A stretch of DNA of 36,235 nt from Candidatus Taylorbacteria bacterium RIFCSPHIGHO2_01_FULL_51_15 (GTDB lineage: Bacteria; Patescibacteriota; Minisyncoccia; Phycocordibacterales; UBA10002): the NCBI GenBank assembly GCA_001820935.1, contig MHRI01000030.1, forward strand, positions 66,734-102,968, read 5' to 3'. The position numbers were made by a program, and so were the translations under genes. The stretch's first letter is position 1, and the number at the start of each line of letters is the position of its first letter. Below, piece after piece: positions 9,816-18,113 of the stretch. The notes beneath the pieces are model-generated. The model did no database searches. It was not told the DNA's origin and was given only the letters and a program-made list of their open reading frames with translations.

Positions 9816-10826
9816 ATGAATACTCCGCTTGATGCAGACACGCTGGTCGCCTTAGTGGTGAACACCGCGAAAAACGACACGACGACACCTGACCTCCGCA
9901 ATCCGCGGGTGGGGTGGCGTACCGACGAACTTCTCACGAAAGAAATTGATGCGCTTGTGGTCTATGGGCACGATGACCCAGTGCTGTACGCTCTTATTGC
10001 CCGGCGAATCCATGACGCCGTATCAGACCTTTCTGAGGCGGCGGTGCTCGCGAAACTCGCGATATTTCGGGGCGAACGCATTCAGCCGGTAGGACCTGAA
10101 CGAAAATCTATGCTTGATGGGCTCCTGAAGGAACTCCGCGTATCTGTCTCGCTCCTTCCCGAAGGTACGCGCAAGCAAAGGTGTCTTTCACTCCTTCAAT
10201 ATCATGCCGGCGTTTTCTACGACGCCTACGATTGTTTTGCGGAGGCGGCACGGGCGCAATTCGACTCTGAGCTTGAAGCATTGAAGTGCGGCGATGCGGC
10301 GGGTGCGGCCGTAGCCGGATTTGTCGGTGAGCACTACGTACTTAAACGCTTACTCTGCGAAGACCCGGACGAATCCGCACGTCACTTCGAACGATTGAAG
10401 TCTGCGTTCGATCAGCTTCTTAGAGACACAAACGGTAGTTCGTTCCAAGTCTCGTGGGGGGAAGGCAATGCGCCCGTCCACATGATTGAGGCTTGCACCT
10501 GGCTCGACAAAATGGATCCCGATTGGGCCAGATGGGTTGAAACGGCACGTCGTGCTGCCGCAAAACTGGGTGCAGCCTTTTCTCATGGCGCCGAATTTGT
10601 ACGTGCGGCCGATCTTTACTATCAGAATGAGGTTGAGGCCATCCCCGCGCTTCAAGTCGTGGCAGAACAAAGTGCTACGCCAGCGTGGAGAGCAACCGCC
10701 CTGCTCCTTTTAGCGCGGCGCGCTTTGCTCGATGGCAATAAAACGGAGGCATCCAATCTTGTGAAAAGGATGCCACTAACGGGGGCATTCCACGTAGTCA
10801 CCATCGCACGACGCCTCATCGGATAA
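9816..10826 (+). CDS. Hypothetical protein (monocistronic, no family recognised)
   Basis: Long ORF, start taken at MNTPLDADTLVALVV; followed by a strong terminator; helical, alanine-rich. Confidence 0.7.
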   Translation: MNTPLDADTLVALVVNTAKNDTTTPDLRNPRVGWRTDELLTKEIDALVVYGHDDPVLYALIARRIHDAVSDLSEAAVLAKLAIFRGERIQPVGPERKSMLDGLLKELRVSVSLLPEGTRKQRCLSLLQYHAGVFYDAYDCFAEAARAQFDSELEALKCGDAAGAAVAGFVGEHYVLKRLLCEDPDESARHFERLKSAFDQLLRDTNGSSFQVSWGEGNAPVHMIEACTWLDKMDPDWARWVETARRAAAKLGAAFSHGAEFVRAADLYYQNEVEAIPALQVVAEQSATPAWRATALLLLARRALLDGNKTEASNLVKRMPLTGAFHVVTIARRLIG

Positions 10827-10845
10827 CGATAGGGTGACTTCTGAG

Positions 10846-10892
10846 ACGCTTGTGCAATTGATCGCGAGATCAATTTGCACAAGCGTTTTTTT
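10846..10892 (+). terminator. Rho-independent terminator
   Basis: acgcttgtgcaa-ttgatc-gcga-gatcaa-tttgcacaagcgt followed by ttttttt. Confidence 0.9.
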
Positions 10893-10964
10893 GTACTAGT
10901 ATGTTGAGGAGCTTCGGCGACGAAATACTGAGCTCACCAGAGTGAACGTAGAGCTACTTTTTCT

Positions 10965-12107
10965 ATGCACATCAGTGAACATATTTCTCTCAAAGAGCTC
11001 ACGACGCTAAAGATCGGCGGAGTGGCGAGATATCTTGCTTCTGTCAGCGAGGTCTCGGAGTTAAGAGAAGCTCTCCACTTCGCGGAAGAAAGAAAGCTTC
11101 CAGTTATTATCCTTGGCGGAGGTTCAAATGTGCTCATTGCGAACGGAGAGATTAACTCACTTGTCATCAAGATCGATATTAAAGGAATCGAGTGGAAAGA
11201 AGGAGCGCCCCCCACACTCCCCACTCTTAAGAGGGGGGAAGGAAAGGGGGGAGCTGAAGATTTTGTGAACGTCATAGCAAGCGCAGGTGAAAGCTGGGAC
11301 GGGTTGGTTGTGGAAGCGGTAAGGCGAGGACTCTGGGGCATTGAGAATTTATCGGGTATTCCGGGAACCGTGGGAGCAACTCCGATCCAAAACATCGGCG
11401 CGTATGGTGTGGAAATAAAAGACCTAATCGAGTGGGTTGAGGTGTTTGATACAAAGGTCGGGATAGTCCGGAGACTATCAAATGTAGAATGTGGCTTCGC
11501 GTATCGAGATAGTATCTTTAAGCATCCAGAAGGGAAAGGTTTCATTGTCCTTCGCGTGGCTCTTCGATTGAAGAAGGGCGGCATTCCGAATCTTGCCTAC
11601 AGAGATCTCAAAGAAATTTTCAATTCTCAATTTTCAATTCTCAATGAAAGAGAGAAAGAAGAAAGACAGAGCAGACTGACACCACAAGATGTGCGGAAGG
11701 CGGTCCTCGACATCCGGAGCAAGAAATTTCCGGATCTCGGGAAGTTCGGCACCGCCGGGTCATTTTTCAAAAACCCAATCATCTCGAAGGAGAGATTTGA
11801 CGAGCTTAAAAAGAGATTTCCCAACCTCCCCGGGTTTCCTTTGACAAGGTTCGACCTTACATCGGGAGAAAGGTCGAACCTTGTCAAAGTTCCTCTCGCT
11901 TGGATTCTCGATAACGTCTGTAATTTGCGAGGCTATGAAAGAGGGAACGTGAAGCTGTTCGAGAAACAGCCGATCGTACTCGTGCAAAATGGTCTCGCTT
12001 CCTCTGAAGAAATCGAAAGTTTCGCAAAGGAAATCGCAACACGTGTGAAAGAAAAGACCGGCATTGATATCGAGTGGGAGGTACAGAAGGTCAAAAGTAT
12101 GAATTAA
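10965..12107 (+). CDS. murB: UDP-N-acetylenolpyruvoylglucosamine reductase
   Basis: TTLKIGGVARYLASVSEVSEL, ILGGGSNVLIANG, GLWGIENLSGIPGTVGATPIQNIGAYGVEI, LGKFGTAGSFFKNP. Confidence 0.95.
   Translation: MHISEHISLKELTTLKIGGVARYLASVSEVSELREALHFAEERKLPVIILGGGSNVLIANGEINSLVIKIDIKGIEWKEGAPPTLPTLKRGEGKGGAEDFVNVIASAGESWDGLVVEAVRRGLWGIENLSGIPGTVGATPIQNIGAYGVEIKDLIEWVEVFDTKVGIVRRLSNVECGFAYRDSIFKHPEGKGFIVLRVALRLKKGGIPNLAYRDLKEIFNSQFSILNEREKEERQSRLTPQDVRKAVLDIRSKKFPDLGKFGTAGSFFKNPIISKERFDELKKRFPNLPGFPLTRFDLTSGERSNLVKVPLAWILDNVCNLRGYERGNVKLFEKQPIVLVQNGLASSEEIESFAKEIATRVKEKTGIDIEWEVQKVKSMN
11206..11253. repeat. GC-rich palindromic repeat inside murB
   Basis: ccccccacactccccactcttaagaggggggaaggaaaggggggag; resembles the ends of the DUF559 locus at 15725-16190. 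Confidence 0.65.
11617..11644. repeat. Perfect 14-nt tandem repeat inside murB
   Basis: (ttttcaattctcaa)x2. Confidence 0.8.
11839..11889. repeat. 20-bp perfect inverted repeat with 11-nt loop inside murB
   Basis: ctttgacaaggttcgacctt-acatcgggaga-aaggtcgaaccttgtcaaag. Confidence 0.95.
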
Positions 12108-12144
12108 GAGTTCTGAAGTATGGAGCTCGGTTAACATTCCAACG

Positions 12145-12194
12145 TAATTCATAATTCATAATTCATAATTCATAATTCGTAATTCCTAATTCTC
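12145..12194. repeat. AT-rich tandem repeat (aattcat-type)
   Basis: taattcataattcataattcataattcataattcgtaattcctaattctc. Confidence 0.9.
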
Positions 12195-12379
12195 AAATGG
12201 TTATCCACACATCGACGTCACCCGACTATTGTATTCACCTGCACAGTTGCGATAATTACTGGAGCCTATGCAATTTCTTTTCGTCGAGAGAGAATTGTAC
12301 GCTTGAAAATTAAGTTGCCGAGAAGAAATACGCATGCATGAACTCCTTGTGAGCGCACGGACTCTTCTCTTATAGAACT

Positions 12380-12457
12380 ATGGCAAAGAAAAAACGAAAG
12401 GCAGCGAAGCGCAAGAAGACGTCAAAGAAGCGCAAAGGCTCAAAACGCCGTCGCTAA
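12380..12457 (+). CDS. 25-aa extremely basic small protein
   Basis: MAKKKRKAAKRKKTSKKRKGSKRRR*, preceded by a TATAGA-like hexamer and immediately followed by a strong terminator; below the ORF-track length cutoff. Confidence 0.7.
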   Translation: MAKKKRKAAKRKKTSKKRKGSKRRR

Positions 12458-12458
12458 G

Positions 12459-12493
12459 CAAAACTCCCTCGACATTTCGTCGGGGGAGTTTTG
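12459..12493 (+). terminator. Rho-independent terminator
   Basis: caaaactccc-tcgac-attt-cgtcg-ggggagttttg. Confidence 0.85.
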
Positions 12494-12501
12494 TAGAAAA
12501 A

Positions 12502-12523
12502 ACCGACCCTCGCAGAGGGTCGG
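12502..12523 (-). terminator. Hairpin, probable terminator of the convergent hisI transcript
   Basis: accgaccct-cgcag-agggtcggc, with a poly-T tract on the minus strand (aaaaaa on plus). Confidence 0.7.
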
Positions 12524-12557
12524 CCGGTGTGAATGAGCTATGAGAGGGAAGGGCTTC

Positions 12558-13016
12558 TCAACCTTCCTGTTTCAAGAGCACGTGCGCGTTGTGGAATTCG
12601 CATCCCCGGGCTATCCGAGAATGAACCATCATTTCGTCCTTGTCGGACGGCATTTCTTTCGGAGCTGGGTCAAGCGGGATTGATGCCACAACGTGACGAT
12701 AAAAACAGCTCTTTGCGGTGGTATGGCAGGTGGGACCATTTGGTGTGACAAGGTACAAAAGTGCGTCATTGTCACAGTCGATGTGCACCTCGTACACCTT
12801 GAGCGTATGTCCGCTTGTCTCACCTTTTTTCCAGCGCCCCATTCGAGAGCGAGACCAAAACACGCCCTCGCCTGTTTGAAGAGTTTCTCCAAACCCATCC
12901 TCGTCGGTGTACGCGACCATGAGGACTTGTTTCGTATCCTTGTCTTGCACGACAACGGTGACAAGGCCGTCACCTTTTTTAAAGTCTGGGCGAAAGACTG
13001 ACTTCATGATGTTCAT
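12558..13016 (-). CDS. hisI: Phosphoribosyl-AMP cyclohydrolase
   Basis: VLMVAYTDEDGFGETLQTGEGVFWSRSRMGRWKKGETSGHTLKV..IDCDNDALLYLVTPNGPTCHT..KSCFYR; gaggaggag RBS upstream of MNIMKSVF. Confidence 0.88.
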   Translation of the reverse strand: MNIMKSVFRPDFKKGDGLVTVVVQDKDTKQVLMVAYTDEDGFGETLQTGEGVFWSRSRMGRWKKGETSGHTLKVYEVHIDCDNDALLYLVTPNGPTCHTTAKSCFYRHVVASIPLDPAPKEMPSDKDEMMVHSRIARGCEFHNAHVLLKQEG

Positions 13017-13108
13017 AGAGAGATCTCCTCCTCGGAAGTCTACATACCCGTCAAGATTTTGCAAGAAAAATCTTTGTAAAAGCAAAATGAGAGTGGTAGT
13101 ATTGCCCC

Positions 13109-15724
13109 ATGTTTGACCGACTCAAAAAGCTCTTCGGCGACGATACTGTGGCCAAGCTAAAGCCTCTCTACGGAACGGTAGACAAGATAAACAGCCTTGA
13201 GGCGGCGTTGCAAGCACTTCCCTCGGACGCTCTCAAAACGAAAACGGAAGAGCTCAAAACGCGATTGCAAAAAGGCGAGACGCTCGACGATATCCTTCCC
13301 GAGGCATTTGCACTCGTGCGCGAGTCGGCGCGCCGGACGCTTGGTGAGCGACATTTCGACGTGCAACTCTTGGGAGGTCAGATACTGCATAGGCGCGGCA
13401 TCGCGGAGATGCGCACGGGAGAAGGGAAGACTCTCGTCGCGACTCTTCCCGCCTACCTCAATGCGCTCGAAGGCAAGGGCGTGCACGTCGTCACGGTAAA
13501 CGATTATCTCTCTCGCCGCGACGCGGTATGGATGGGACAGATTTACCATTTACTTGGGCTCTCGGTGGGGGTGATCAATCACGATGCTTCTTTTTTGTAC
13601 GATCCCTCACATATCCAGAATAATGAAGTAGGAATTAAGAATTCTGCTCCAGACCATAATTCAGAATTCATACGTCGTAATTCTAAAGACATTGCCAATA
13701 AGAATCATTCAAAAGTGGATGGTAAAGATTTAGATAAACTACGAGATTTACAAGGGGGGTTCCGGGTTGTTCATGAGTTTCTAAGGCCATGCACGCGCCG
13801 CGAGGCCTATGGCGCGGACATCACCTACGGCACCAACAATGAATTCGGGTTCGACTATCTCCGCGACAACTTGGAGTACTCGAAAGATCGTCTCCGCCAG
13901 CGAGAGTTCAACTACGCGATCGTTGACGAGATAGACTCCATTCTTATCGATGAAGCGCGAACGCCCCTCATTATTTCCGCCCCTTCGGGAGATTCGGAGG
14001 ATCTCTACTCGCGCTTTGCAAAGATCGCGCGAGGACTCGAGCGGGACGTCGACTTTACCGTTGATGAAAAGCAAAAGGCTATTTCGCTCACTCCTCTAGG
14101 GATCGAGAAAGCCGAGAAGGAGCTTGGTGTTGACAATATCTACACCGAAAAAGGTATTAAATATGTGCATCATCTTGAGACCTCCGTGCGTGCCAAGGCG
14201 ATCTTCCATCTGGATAAAGAGTATGTGGTTAAGGATGGCGCGATCGTCATCGTCGATGAGTTTACCGGCCGCCTTATGCCCGGTCGGCGCTGGAGCGAGG
14301 GCCTCCATCAAGCGATCGAGGCCAAAGAAGGAGTGAAGGTGCAGAAGGAATCGCGCACTTTTGCCTCCATCACGTTTCAAAACTATTTCCGTATGTATAC
14401 AAAGCTCGCGGGGATGACAGGTACGGCGAAGACGAGTTCCGAAGAGTTTTACAAGGTGTACGGTCTCGATGTCGTTTCTATCCCTACGAACCAGCCGATC
14501 GCACGGGCCGATCGTAATGACCAGATATTCCAGACAGAGAAGGGTAAGTTTAAGGCCATCGCACGGAAAGTGGCGGAGCTTAATAAAAAAGGTCAACCCG
14601 TACTTATCGGCACCGTCTCGATCGAGAAGAATGAAGTACTCTCGGAGTATCTGCGCGTTGCCGGCGTCCCGCATGAACTCTTGAATGCTAAGAACCATGA
14701 GCGCGAGGGAGAAATCATCGCACAGGCTGGGCGGAAGGGGGCGGTAACGGTCGCCACCAACATGGCAGGTCGCGGTGTTGATATCAAATTAGGAGGTAAT
14801 CCGCCTCTCTCCGATGAAGCGCGCTTTGTGCGCGAAGTCGGAGGACTTTTTGTACTCGGTACCGAGCGCCATGAAGCGAGGCGTATTGATAACCAGCTTC
14901 GCGGCCGATCGGGTCGTCAAGGCGATCCGGGAGAAACGCAGTTTTTCGTCTCGATGGAAGATACGCTCATGCGTGTTTTCGCGCACGACACCATCAAGAA
15001 CATGATGGGGCGCTTCGGTATTCCCGAAGACGAACCAATTGAGAATCGTATCATCACGCGTTCGCTTGAAACCGCGCAGACGAAAATAGAAGGGTTCAAC
15101 TTCGATTCGCGAAAACATGTCCTTGAATACGATAACGTCCTCAATCACCAGCGAGGGGTGATCTACGAGCGCCGCCGCAAGATTCTTCTTGGTGGTCCTG
15201 AAGCGGTGGACGAATACTTTGGAGCATTATTCGAACAAGGTTCGACCTTGGATCGGGAGAAAGGTCGAACCTTGTTCGAATCTAAAAAACAGCAACTCGG
15301 CTCTGATTTCTACGGGGCCATACAGCGTCTTATCTTACAAACCATTGACCTCTTCTGGGTGGAACATCTCGAAGTCATGGACTACCTTCGCGGTTCGGTG
15401 AACTTGCGGGCCTACGGACAGCGGGATCCTCTTGTCGAATACAAGAAAGAAGGGCTCAAAATGTTCAAGGAGATGGAGGAAAATATCGTAGCGCAAGTGG
15501 TAAAAATCTTTCCGCATGTTGGGGGTCTCTCTCCCACTGTGGAACAAGTGAGACTTCAGGAAGTGCATGAGCAAGCGCAGCTCATCGGTTCGGGCGACGA
15601 GGAATCGGACGCGAAGCATCAAGGAAATGTTCATCGCACGTCCGATGAACCAAAGGTAGGTCGCAATGATCCGTGTCCGTGCGGCAGCGGGAAGAAGTAT
15701 AAGAAGTGTCATGGAGCCTCTTAG
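13109..15724 (+). CDS. secA: Preprotein translocase subunit SecA
   Basis: [80 protein letters not shown]-terminal zinc motif [15 protein letters not shown]. Confidence 0.98.
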   Translation: MFDRLKKLFGDDTVAKLKPLYGTVDKINSLEAALQALPSDALKTKTEELKTRLQKGETLDDILPEAFALVRESARRTLGERHFDVQLLGGQILHRRGIAEMRTGEGKTLVATLPAYLNALEGKGVHVVTVNDYLSRRDAVWMGQIYHLLGLSVGVINHDASFLYDPSHIQNNEVGIKNSAPDHNSEFIRRNSKDIANKNHSKVDGKDLDKLRDLQGGFRVVHEFLRPCTRREAYGADITYGTNNEFGFDYLRDNLEYSKDRLRQREFNYAIVDEIDSILIDEARTPLIISAPSGDSEDLYSRFAKIARGLERDVDFTVDEKQKAISLTPLGIEKAEKELGVDNIYTEKGIKYVHHLETSVRAKAIFHLDKEYVVKDGAIVIVDEFTGRLMPGRRWSEGLHQAIEAKEGVKVQKESRTFASITFQNYFRMYTKLAGMTGTAKTSSEEFYKVYGLDVVSIPTNQPIARADRNDQIFQTEKGKFKAIARKVAELNKKGQPVLIGTVSIEKNEVLSEYLRVAGVPHELLNAKNHEREGEIIAQAGRKGAVTVATNMAGRGVDIKLGGNPPLSDEARFVREVGGLFVLGTERHEARRIDNQLRGRSGRQGDPGETQFFVSMEDTLMRVFAHDTIKNMMGRFGIPEDEPIENRIITRSLETAQTKIEGFNFDSRKHVLEYDNVLNHQRGVIYERRRKILLGGPEAVDEYFGALFEQGSTLDREKGRTLFESKKQQLGSDFYGAIQRLILQTIDLFWVEHLEVMDYLRGSVNLRAYGQRDPLVEYKKEGLKMFKEMEENIVAQVVKIFPHVGGLSPTVEQVRLQEVHEQAQLIGSGDEESDAKHQGNVHRTSDEPKVGRNDPCPCGSGKKYKKCHGAS
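13617..13684. repeat. Imperfect 30-nt inverted repeat inside secA
   Basis: agaataatgaagtaggaattaagaattctg / 8-nt loop / cataattcagaattcatacgtcgtaattct; ~22/30 paired. Confidence 0.6.
15229..15281. repeat. 21-bp perfect inverted repeat with 11-nt loop inside secA
   Basis: attcgaacaaggttcgacctt-ggatcgggaga-aaggtcgaaccttgttcgaat. Confidence 0.95.
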
Positions 15725-16190
15725 TTCTTTCTTCCCCTCTTTAGAGGGGAAGTGCCGTGGCTTCCGAGGCGAAGGGGTGTCTTATTGTATGAAAACAAAA
15801 ATAAGTAACTTATCTTCGCTCAAGGATAATCGGCGGAAACTCCGCAATGAATCAACTCCCCAAGAAATAATGTTATGGGCTCGATTAAGGAAGGAACAGC
15901 TGGGTCACAAATTTCGACGTCAGCACTCATTTGGGAATTACATAGCGGATTTTTACTGCCCTGATAAAAAACTCATTGTTGAGATCGACGGCTCACAACA
16001 CCTCGACCAAGAAGCGTATGATACGGAGCGGACTACATTTTTTGGAAAACAAGGTTTTCGGGTGGTAAGGTTTTGGAATAGTGAAATCAATACCAACATG
16101 GAGGGTGTCATTACAAAAATTATAGGATTACTCGAATAACACCCCCTCTCAGTCTCCCCCTCTAAAGAGGGGGAGAATTAAAGCAGGGGG
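15725..16190 (+). mobile_element. Candidate DUF559 endonuclease element bounded by inverted GC-rich palindromic modules
   Basis: Left cttcccctctttagaggggaag...gaaggggtgt; right acaccccctc...tctccccctctaaagagggggaga. Confidence 0.6.
15789..16139 (+). CDS. DUF559 (Vsr-like endonuclease fold) protein
   Basis: STPQEIMLWARLRKEQLGHKFRRQHSFGNYIADFYCPDKKLIVEIDGSQHLDQEAYDTERTTFFGKQGFRVVRFWNSEI. Confidence 0.9.
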   Translation: MKTKISNLSSLKDNRRKLRNESTPQEIMLWARLRKEQLGHKFRRQHSFGNYIADFYCPDKKLIVEIDGSQHLDQEAYDTERTTFFGKQGFRVVRFWNSEINTNMEGVITKIIGLLE

Positions 16191-16197
16191 TCCTCAC

Positions 16198-16983
16198 ATG
16201 AAAGAAGACCTGTTTAAAGATTTTCCAAAAGAGCGAGAGGAGGGGTTAAAGAAACTCTATCGGTACAGCGCGTTTGACGTCATGTTCTATCGCTCTAATC
16301 TTTGGACGCATGCTCATCGGGTCTCGTGGCTCACAGAGGATATCACTCCCGTTGCTTTGAAGTACTTCAAGAAGTTCGATGGGGAAAAGGCGCGTATTCT
16401 CGCCCTCGTTCATGATGATGCCGAGCTTATCACAGGCGACATACAATCCCGCGCCAAGGCCCGGGCGAGCAAAAAAGACAAGCTCAAATGGGAGCGCAGT
16501 GAAGCGCGAGCCATTAAAGAACTAAGCTCTCGATATCCAAAGTATGTAGGTTCGTACCGGTACGGGGAGCTTCTCACCGAGGCACTGGAGAAGAGCACGC
16601 CTGAATCATGGGTAGTCACCTTTGCCGACAAACTCGACGCGTATTGCGAAGGGCTTCACGAAGTTTTCGCGGGGAATTTTTCTCTGCTCCAATGTATTCT
16701 CTTCTATCCCCGCATGCTCGGATTCCTTGATAGAAAATTTCCAAAACTTACTCCTTTCCTCTATGACAGAACTTCCCCGCTTGTTGATGTGGAACGCTAT
16801 TTGCATGTGCCGCTCATCAAGAGCAAGCGCTACGCGCATGCGGGGAAGCCTCACACTAAAAAGACGATCACCCTTTCATCGACCTCGCCATTCTATGATA
16901 GGTGGCGAGCACTTGTTATTAAACACTGGGGTGAAGAGGGAATAAAGACGCTCATTGATCAAAAAGAGTTTCTGTCTCGGTAA
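16198..16983 (+). CDS. HD-domain hydrolase (YfbR/5'-nucleotidase-like)
   Basis: THAHRVSWLTEDIT...ALVHDDAELITGDIQ (H..HD pattern). Confidence 0.8.
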   Translation: MKEDLFKDFPKEREEGLKKLYRYSAFDVMFYRSNLWTHAHRVSWLTEDITPVALKYFKKFDGEKARILALVHDDAELITGDIQSRAKARASKKDKLKWERSEARAIKELSSRYPKYVGSYRYGELLTEALEKSTPESWVVTFADKLDAYCEGLHEVFAGNFSLLQCILFYPRMLGFLDRKFPKLTPFLYDRTSPLVDVERYLHVPLIKSKRYAHAGKPHTKKTITLSSTSPFYDRWRALVIKHWGEEGIKTLIDQKEFLSR

Positions 16984-17084
16984 TTGGTCGTCGGTCTTCG
17001 GTTATTGTCTCTTGGTTATTGATTGTTTATCATTGATTGTCGGTCTTCGGTTTTTTCGGTAATTGATTATTGGTTATTACTTTC

Positions 17085-17552
17085 ATGCCCCACATTCACC
17101 AAAGAATAGATTTCACCGTCGAAGTGTTTATCGTGCATAAGAACCGCGTGCTTCTTCGACTGCATGATAAATATAAAGAGTGGATGAGTGTGGGGGGCCA
17201 CATTGAGCTTAATGAAGACCCGGTGGAAGCGGCGCATCGCGAGGTAAAAGAGGAGGTGGGACTCGACATTGAGCTTATCGGCAATCCGAAGGTGTTTGAA
17301 TCGGCAGATCACACGAGAGAACTAGTGCCCCCCATAGCGCTTAATCGTCACGAAACGAATGTGAGCGGGCACGAGCACGTTACTTTCGTATACTTTGGGC
17401 GCGCGAAGAGTACCGATGTGAAAGCGCTTCATGAGAGCGACAAAAGCGAGGAATGCCGCTGGTGTACAAAAGAGGAAGTGGAAGGGATGCAATTATGGGC
17501 AAATGTAAAGCACTACGCGCTCGCGGCACTAACGAGGCTCAAAGAAGAATAA
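17085..17552 (+). CDS. NUDIX hydrolase
   Basis: Nudix box GGHIELNEDPVEAAHREVKEEVGLDIEL. Confidence 0.92.
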   Translation: MPHIHQRIDFTVEVFIVHKNRVLLRLHDKYKEWMSVGGHIELNEDPVEAAHREVKEEVGLDIELIGNPKVFESADHTRELVPPIALNRHETNVSGHEHVTFVYFGRAKSTDVKALHESDKSEECRWCTKEEVEGMQLWANVKHYALAALTRLKEE

Positions 17553-17588
17553 CTATCACGTAATGTTTCAACTTCGTGAATAGTTTTA
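17551..17588 (+). terminator. Possible terminator hairpin
   Basis: aactatcacg...cgtgaatagtttt. Confidence 0.5.
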
Positions 17589-17600
17589 ATAGAAAAGAGT

Positions 17601-18113
17601 ATGGTAAGAAAAATCGAAAAGAAAAGAAAAGAGAAAATTGTTGCCGTTTCGGGCGGCTTTGATCCTCTGCATATCGGGCACATCCGTTTGCTGAATGAAG
17701 CGAAGAAATTGGGAGATCATCTTGTGGTTATTCTCAATAACGATCACTGGCTTCACGCGAAGAAGGGATTTGTCTTCATGCCCGAGAAGGATAGAAAAGA
17801 GATTCTCGAGTCGCTCGTTGCAGTCGATGCGGTACAGATCACCTCGCATGTAAAAAATGACCCTGATCGGAGCGTATGCCGTGAACTCTTAAGGCTCCGG
17901 CCTCATATCTTCGCAAACGGCGGGGATCGAGATCGAGAAGACGCTGGGAGGAAAAGTTCTTCTCTTAACGCGGAAGTTATATTGTGCGAAAGACTTGGCA
18001 TTACTACCGTGTTTAATGTCGGGAAAGGCGGCAAGGTTCGCTCAAGTTCGAAGCTCGTTACTCGCTTCAGGGAGGGGGAGAAACGTGCTAGAATACGCAG
18101 ATGGCGCCGATAA
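17601..18113 (+). CDS. Adenylyltransferase/cytidyltransferase-like protein (RfaE/TagD type)
   Basis: VAVSGGFDPLHIGHIRLLNEAKKLGDHLVVILNND. Confidence 0.85.
   Translation: MVRKIEKKRKEKIVAVSGGFDPLHIGHIRLLNEAKKLGDHLVVILNNDHWLHAKKGFVFMPEKDRKEILESLVAVDAVQITSHVKNDPDRSVCRELLRLRPHIFANGGDRDREDAGRKSSSLNAEVILCERLGITTVFNVGKGGKVRSSSKLVTRFREGEKRARIRRWRR

Noticed and set aside
12201-12209. TTATCCACA DnaA-box match next to the AT-rich aattcat repeats: possible replication origin
   Set aside because: Only one perfect box seen locally and no dnaA/dnaN/rpmH nearby; the AT-rich repeats resemble repeat families found elsewhere in the window. GC-skew analysis would be needed.
13197-13499. Overlapping alternative-frame ORFs inside secA and other clear genes
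   Set aside because: Compositional shadow ORFs with no recognisable domains; the sense ORF has strong motif support.
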